A stretch of 64,000 bases of DNA. Origin: Sphingobacterium sp. PCS056. Lineage in GTDB: Bacteria > Bacteroidota > Bacteroidia > Sphingobacteriales > Sphingobacteriaceae. The notes under the pieces were generated by a model. That model saw only the letters and a list, made by a program, of their open reading frames with translations, was not told the DNA's origin and made no database searches. Position 1 is the stretch's first letter. Every line of letters begins with the position of its first letter. Made by a program: the position numbers and the translations under genes. Location of the stretch: positions 2,356,001 to 2,420,000 of the forward strand of contig NZ_CP096883.1 of the NCBI RefSeq assembly GCF_023273895.1, in the 5' to 3' direction. This document shows positions 61,426 through 64,000 of this stretch, one piece after another.

Positions 61426-62559
61426 CTAAAAAACAGACGCTGGTTCCAGTTTAGCAATTTTACGAACCGCAAATAATGAACCGCCAACTGAAATAATTAA
61501 AGTGATCAATAATAAAAATAAAGCAAATATTGGTGAAATATCAATAACTAAACCTGATCCTGCTACACCAAACTTGAATCCGATAAGTAAAAGCATGGCA
61601 ATCAAATAACCTATTATAGCATATAAAAAAGCTTGTGCTATAATGAGCTTATTGACATAACTTTTTTTCGCTCCAATAGCTTTTAATGTACCATAGTCTT
61701 TGATTCTGTCTAAAGCTGAAGAATAGAGGGTGAGTCCAATGATGAAAAATCCACTGATCATGGCAAAAAGGACCAATGTACCGAAGCTCATGCCCATATT
61801 GGATGTTACCAAGATTTCTTTGATTGTAGATTTTTGCAATTTTTTGGCATCCCAAGCCCGCAATTGTGGAAATAGTTGCGTAATCTCATTACTGATCTTT
61901 TCTTTATCTGTTCCTGGTTTTAATCTAGCAATGATGATATTCACTTTAAATGGTGGGACATTTCCTAAGAGTCTTGCATTGTTGGTGGAGGTGTACATCA
62001 GACTGGCTCCGAATGCTTGTGCTTGTTTTGTTATCAAACTTATTTTAGCCCTTTGTCCATTGATTTCAATAGCTTTGTTGACGAATAGGGTGGTATTCCA
62101 GGTTTTTGAACTAAAAAATTCAGCTGATACTGAGCCTGGATCTGTGAGTGAGGATAATATCCCTTCTTTTATCCGATCTTGATCAGGACCCATAACATAA
62201 TCTGGAGCATCGGCTCCAACTAAAGTCACTGAAGCTGTTTTTCCATCTAAAAAGGTAGCTCGAGCTGGTGCTAGGATCACTGGAAAAGTTTGCGCTATAT
62301 CGGGTAAGCTTCCGATTTGTTGTACTAATCGCTGATCGAGACTATTGACTGTATTGATATTGCTACTCTGGGCTTCTATGATCCATAGATCGTTATCTTG
62401 AACAGGAGCGTTTCCTACTAGATTACCCATTAGCCCCATTAGAAAAAAAAGAAGTCCCAATTGTTGACCGATTAGAAATATACTGATCACAATAGCGGTG
62501 ATAATACCGACACTTTTTGCTCGGTCGTATTTGATGAATTTATAGGCCAATCTCAACAT
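61426..62559 (-). CDS. FtsX/MacB-type ABC permease (DevC-like)
   Basis: 377 residues. One N-terminal helix, a ~200-residue periplasmic domain (DAPDYVMGPDQDRIKEG), then three C-terminal helices with LVLFAMISGFFIIGLTLYSS and the IGAKKSYV coupling region. MacB-fold permeases act mechanically rather than as channels, pushing substrate from the periplasm into the TolC-type duct. One nt separates it from the fusion-protein gene. Confidence 0.88.
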   Translation of the reverse strand: MLRLAYKFIKYDRAKSVGIITAIVISIFLIGQQLGLLFFLMGLMGNLVGNAPVQDNDLWIIEAQSSNINTVNSLDQRLVQQIGSLPDIAQTFPVILAPARATFLDGKTASVTLVGADAPDYVMGPDQDRIKEGILSSLTDPGSVSAEFFSSKTWNTTLFVNKAIEINGQRAKISLITKQAQAFGASLMYTSTNNARLLGNVPPFKVNIIIARLKPGTDKEKISNEITQLFPQLRAWDAKKLQKSTIKEILVTSNMGMSFGTLVLFAMISGFFIIGLTLYSSALDRIKDYGTLKAIGAKKSYVNKLIIAQAFLYAIIGYLIAMLLLIGFKFGVAGSGLVIDISPIFALFLLLITLIISVGGSLFAVRKIAKLEPASVF

Positions 62560-62560
62560 A

Positions 62561-63508
62561 TTACTTGATCTTGATCGTACAGTCTACTTTTGCGTTAATG
62601 GCCAGTTCGTTGTTCGTACTTAGCTGTATTTTGATTTTTCGAACACGACGGTCTTCGCCTTCATTTGCGGTTTCATAAAGGATGGATTTATTGGATAATA
62701 TAGGACTTGTATAAATGACATGTCCCTCTATTGCTTTATCTTTTCTTCCCACTTGGGAAATGGTGACCAACTGACCAACTTTCACGTCTTGTGCAAATAA
62801 TTCATCTACTTCGGCCTCTACAATTGGTTCAACTACATTTACTATTTTTCCAAGCTCAGTCGTACTACTGATACTTTGTCCAACATGAGCCGTTAAATCC
62901 ATGACGATTCCTGATTTACGCGCTTGAATAGTAAAATCTGTAACCAGATTTTTTGTTTTCTGTATCTGTAAATATTGTTCCTTTTCGGCAATCTGTTGAG
63001 CTTTGTATTTTTTTTGAAGTCCTTCTAGTATAAATTCTTCTTGACGCCAGTTGGAGTAATCTGTTTCCATTACTTCTCTTGTCTCCGCATTTTTGGAAAA
63101 TAGTTGTTTTGAAGTTTCATATTTATCTTGCAATTCTTGCACATGTAGTTTCCCTCTATGGATATCCTCCAGTGATATTGCGTTTTGAGCTTTTATACTG
63201 TTGAGCTTTGCCTGCTCTTGTTTGATATCCAACGGAGCATTTCCTTGCTCAAGCTGGATAAGAATCTGTCCTTTTGTTACCGAATCACCTTCTTTGACCA
63301 ATACTTCCTTAATCAGTGCTGGGGTGGTACTAGCAATAAGGGCCCAATCTTCTGCTGGAATAATTTTTCCTAATGCCTTTACTTCGCTTACCTGTTTTAG
63401 GATCTGGTCGCTGCTTTGGGTAGCTTTTGGTTTCTTATCCGAACTGCATGCACCTGCAATCATGGCAATGACCATCATGATCGTTAACCTATTTGTAATC
63501 TTCTTCAT
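62561..63508 (-). CDS. Periplasmic membrane-fusion (HlyD/DevB-like) lipoprotein
   Basis: 315 residues from ATG 63508. The signal peptide ends in the lipobox AGAC (Cys ~22). Lipoyl-like halves (EVLVKEGDSVTKGQILIQLE and SGIVMDLTAHVGQSI) bracket a coiled-coil hairpin. It links the inner-membrane permease to the TolC-like protein. Its start overlaps the ATPase end by 20 nt, showing tight coupling. Confidence 0.9.
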   Translation of the reverse strand: MKKITNRLTIMMVIAMIAGACSSDKKPKATQSSDQILKQVSEVKALGKIIPAEDWALIASTTPALIKEVLVKEGDSVTKGQILIQLEQGNAPLDIKQEQAKLNSIKAQNAISLEDIHRGKLHVQELQDKYETSKQLFSKNAETREVMETDYSNWRQEEFILEGLQKKYKAQQIAEKEQYLQIQKTKNLVTDFTIQARKSGIVMDLTAHVGQSISSTTELGKIVNVVEPIVEAEVDELFAQDVKVGQLVTISQVGRKDKAIEGHVIYTSPILSNKSILYETANEGEDRRVRKIKIQLSTNNELAINAKVDCTIKIK

Positions 63509-64000
63509 TTCTAATTGCATCTGAAACTTTTCCTTCTTCGACATATATTACTTTGTCCGCATATTGGCGCAGTCGTAAATCATGAGTGACGATGACGACT
63601 ACTTTGTTTTTAGAAGCTAGTGTTTTGAGCTCTTTCATAATGCTCTCAGCGCTTTTTGCATCTAATGAAGCTGTAGGTTCATCACAAAGAATCATGGATG
63701 GACTTGTTACTAAAGCTCGTGCTATGGCCACTCGTTGCTTCTGTCCACCACTGAGTCTTTTTGGAAGCGTATACATACGGGTAACTAATCCGACTTCTTC
63801 CAAAGCTATTTTTGCTCGTTTGGTCGCCTCATTTTTTTTTATTCCTTGTAATATAAGTGGTTGCATGACATTTTCTAAAGCGTTTAATGGTTCGATAAGG
63901 TTAAACTGCTGGAAAATAAAGCCTATTTCATGTAGGCGTAATGTCGCTAAATCTGATTCTTTTAATTCGCTCACTTTCTTGCCTTTATATATGACTTCAC
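63489..64000 (-). CDS. ABC transporter ATPase (LolD/MacB/DevA-like), 5' end outside window
   Basis: C-terminal ~170 codons visible; the frame is open to the right edge (EVIYKGKKVSEL), and the Walker A is beyond it. Q-loop FIFQQFNL, signature LSGGQKQRVAIARAL, Walker B MILCDEPTASLD and H-loop IVTHD all intact. Drives the operon's export complex. First gene of a four-gene operon in transcription order: ATPase, fusion protein, permease, outer-membrane protein. Confidence 0.92.
   Translation of the reverse strand, partial: EVIYKGKKVSELKESDLATLRLHEIGFIFQQFNLIEPLNALENVMQPLILQGIKKNEATKRAKIALEEVGLVTRMYTLPKRLSGGQKQRVAIARALVTSPSMILCDEPTASLDAKSAESIMKELKTLASKNKVVVIVTHDLRLRQYADKVIYVEEGKVSDAIRNEEDYK

Overview
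The window comes from a low-GC member of the Bacteroidota, most likely a Sphingobacteriaceae (Sphingobacterium-like) chromosome. The taxonomic call rests on a SusC/SusD pair with a hybrid two-component regulator, TAnnTTTG-type -7 promoter boxes, few Shine-Dalgarno sequences, many lipoprotein and outer-membrane genes, and several families common in that group. It is an inference from family content, since no database was searched.

Layout. 1-1.1 kb: 3' end of a secreted DUF4859-type protein. 1.2-4.5 kb: a tRNA-Pro(TGG) gene followed by debris of an integrative conjugative element: the C-terminus of a MobC/TraG coupling protein, a frameshifted N6-adenine methylase piece and a nonsense-interrupted ORF, around an intact AbiEi-like/Fic gene with three 24-bp repeats at its promoter. 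4.5-13.4 kb: siroheme sulfite/nitrite reductase with a HEPN-like tail, GNATs, remnants of an AraC regulator and an MFS exporter, an orphan histidine kinase, a peroxiredoxin/DNA-alkylation-repair operon divergent from an HxlR regulator, and a Nudix hydrolase. 13.5-18.8 kb: a candidate nitric-oxide module (three-Cys Rrf2, cupin, group III truncated globin), a Fur-family regulator with a His-rich metal P-type ATPase, and a lone SIR2-like gene. 19-30.7 kb: two Tat/ferritin-like genes, SDR plus AraC, a MutS-type ATPase, a GlxA-like regulator facing two SRPBCC genes and a VOC gene, a thioredoxin-reductase-like flavoprotein, a ClbS/DfsB protein and small membrane proteins or lipoproteins.

30.7-42.6 kb is a fructan utilisation locus: a hybrid two-component sensor with a periplasmic sugar-binding domain, a sugar porter, a fructokinase, SusC, SusD and a lipoprotein GH32 enzyme. 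The gene set parallels the Bacteroides thetaiotaomicron levan locus, but no SusE-like binding protein or second GH32 is seen here. 42.6-54.4 kb carries esterase, metallophosphoesterase, HD phosphohydrolase, SMP-30, an OmpR/kinase pair divergent from a GH29 alpha-L-fucosidase, and a large secreted serine hydrolase. 54.6-60 kb has a FAD monooxygenase with an N-terminal CxxCxGxG zinc finger, a TonB-dependent siderophore-type receptor and a small Cys-rich membrane protein of a receptor-associated type, followed by an intergenic region with an 11-bp phased repeat array. 60.1-64 kb is a tripartite ABC exporter operon (ATPase, fusion protein, permease, TolC-like) running off the right end.

Most gene pairs are separated by strong inverted repeats. 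Regulatory calls are sequence-pattern inferences only. No CRISPR array, rRNA, intact transposase or prophage was seen.
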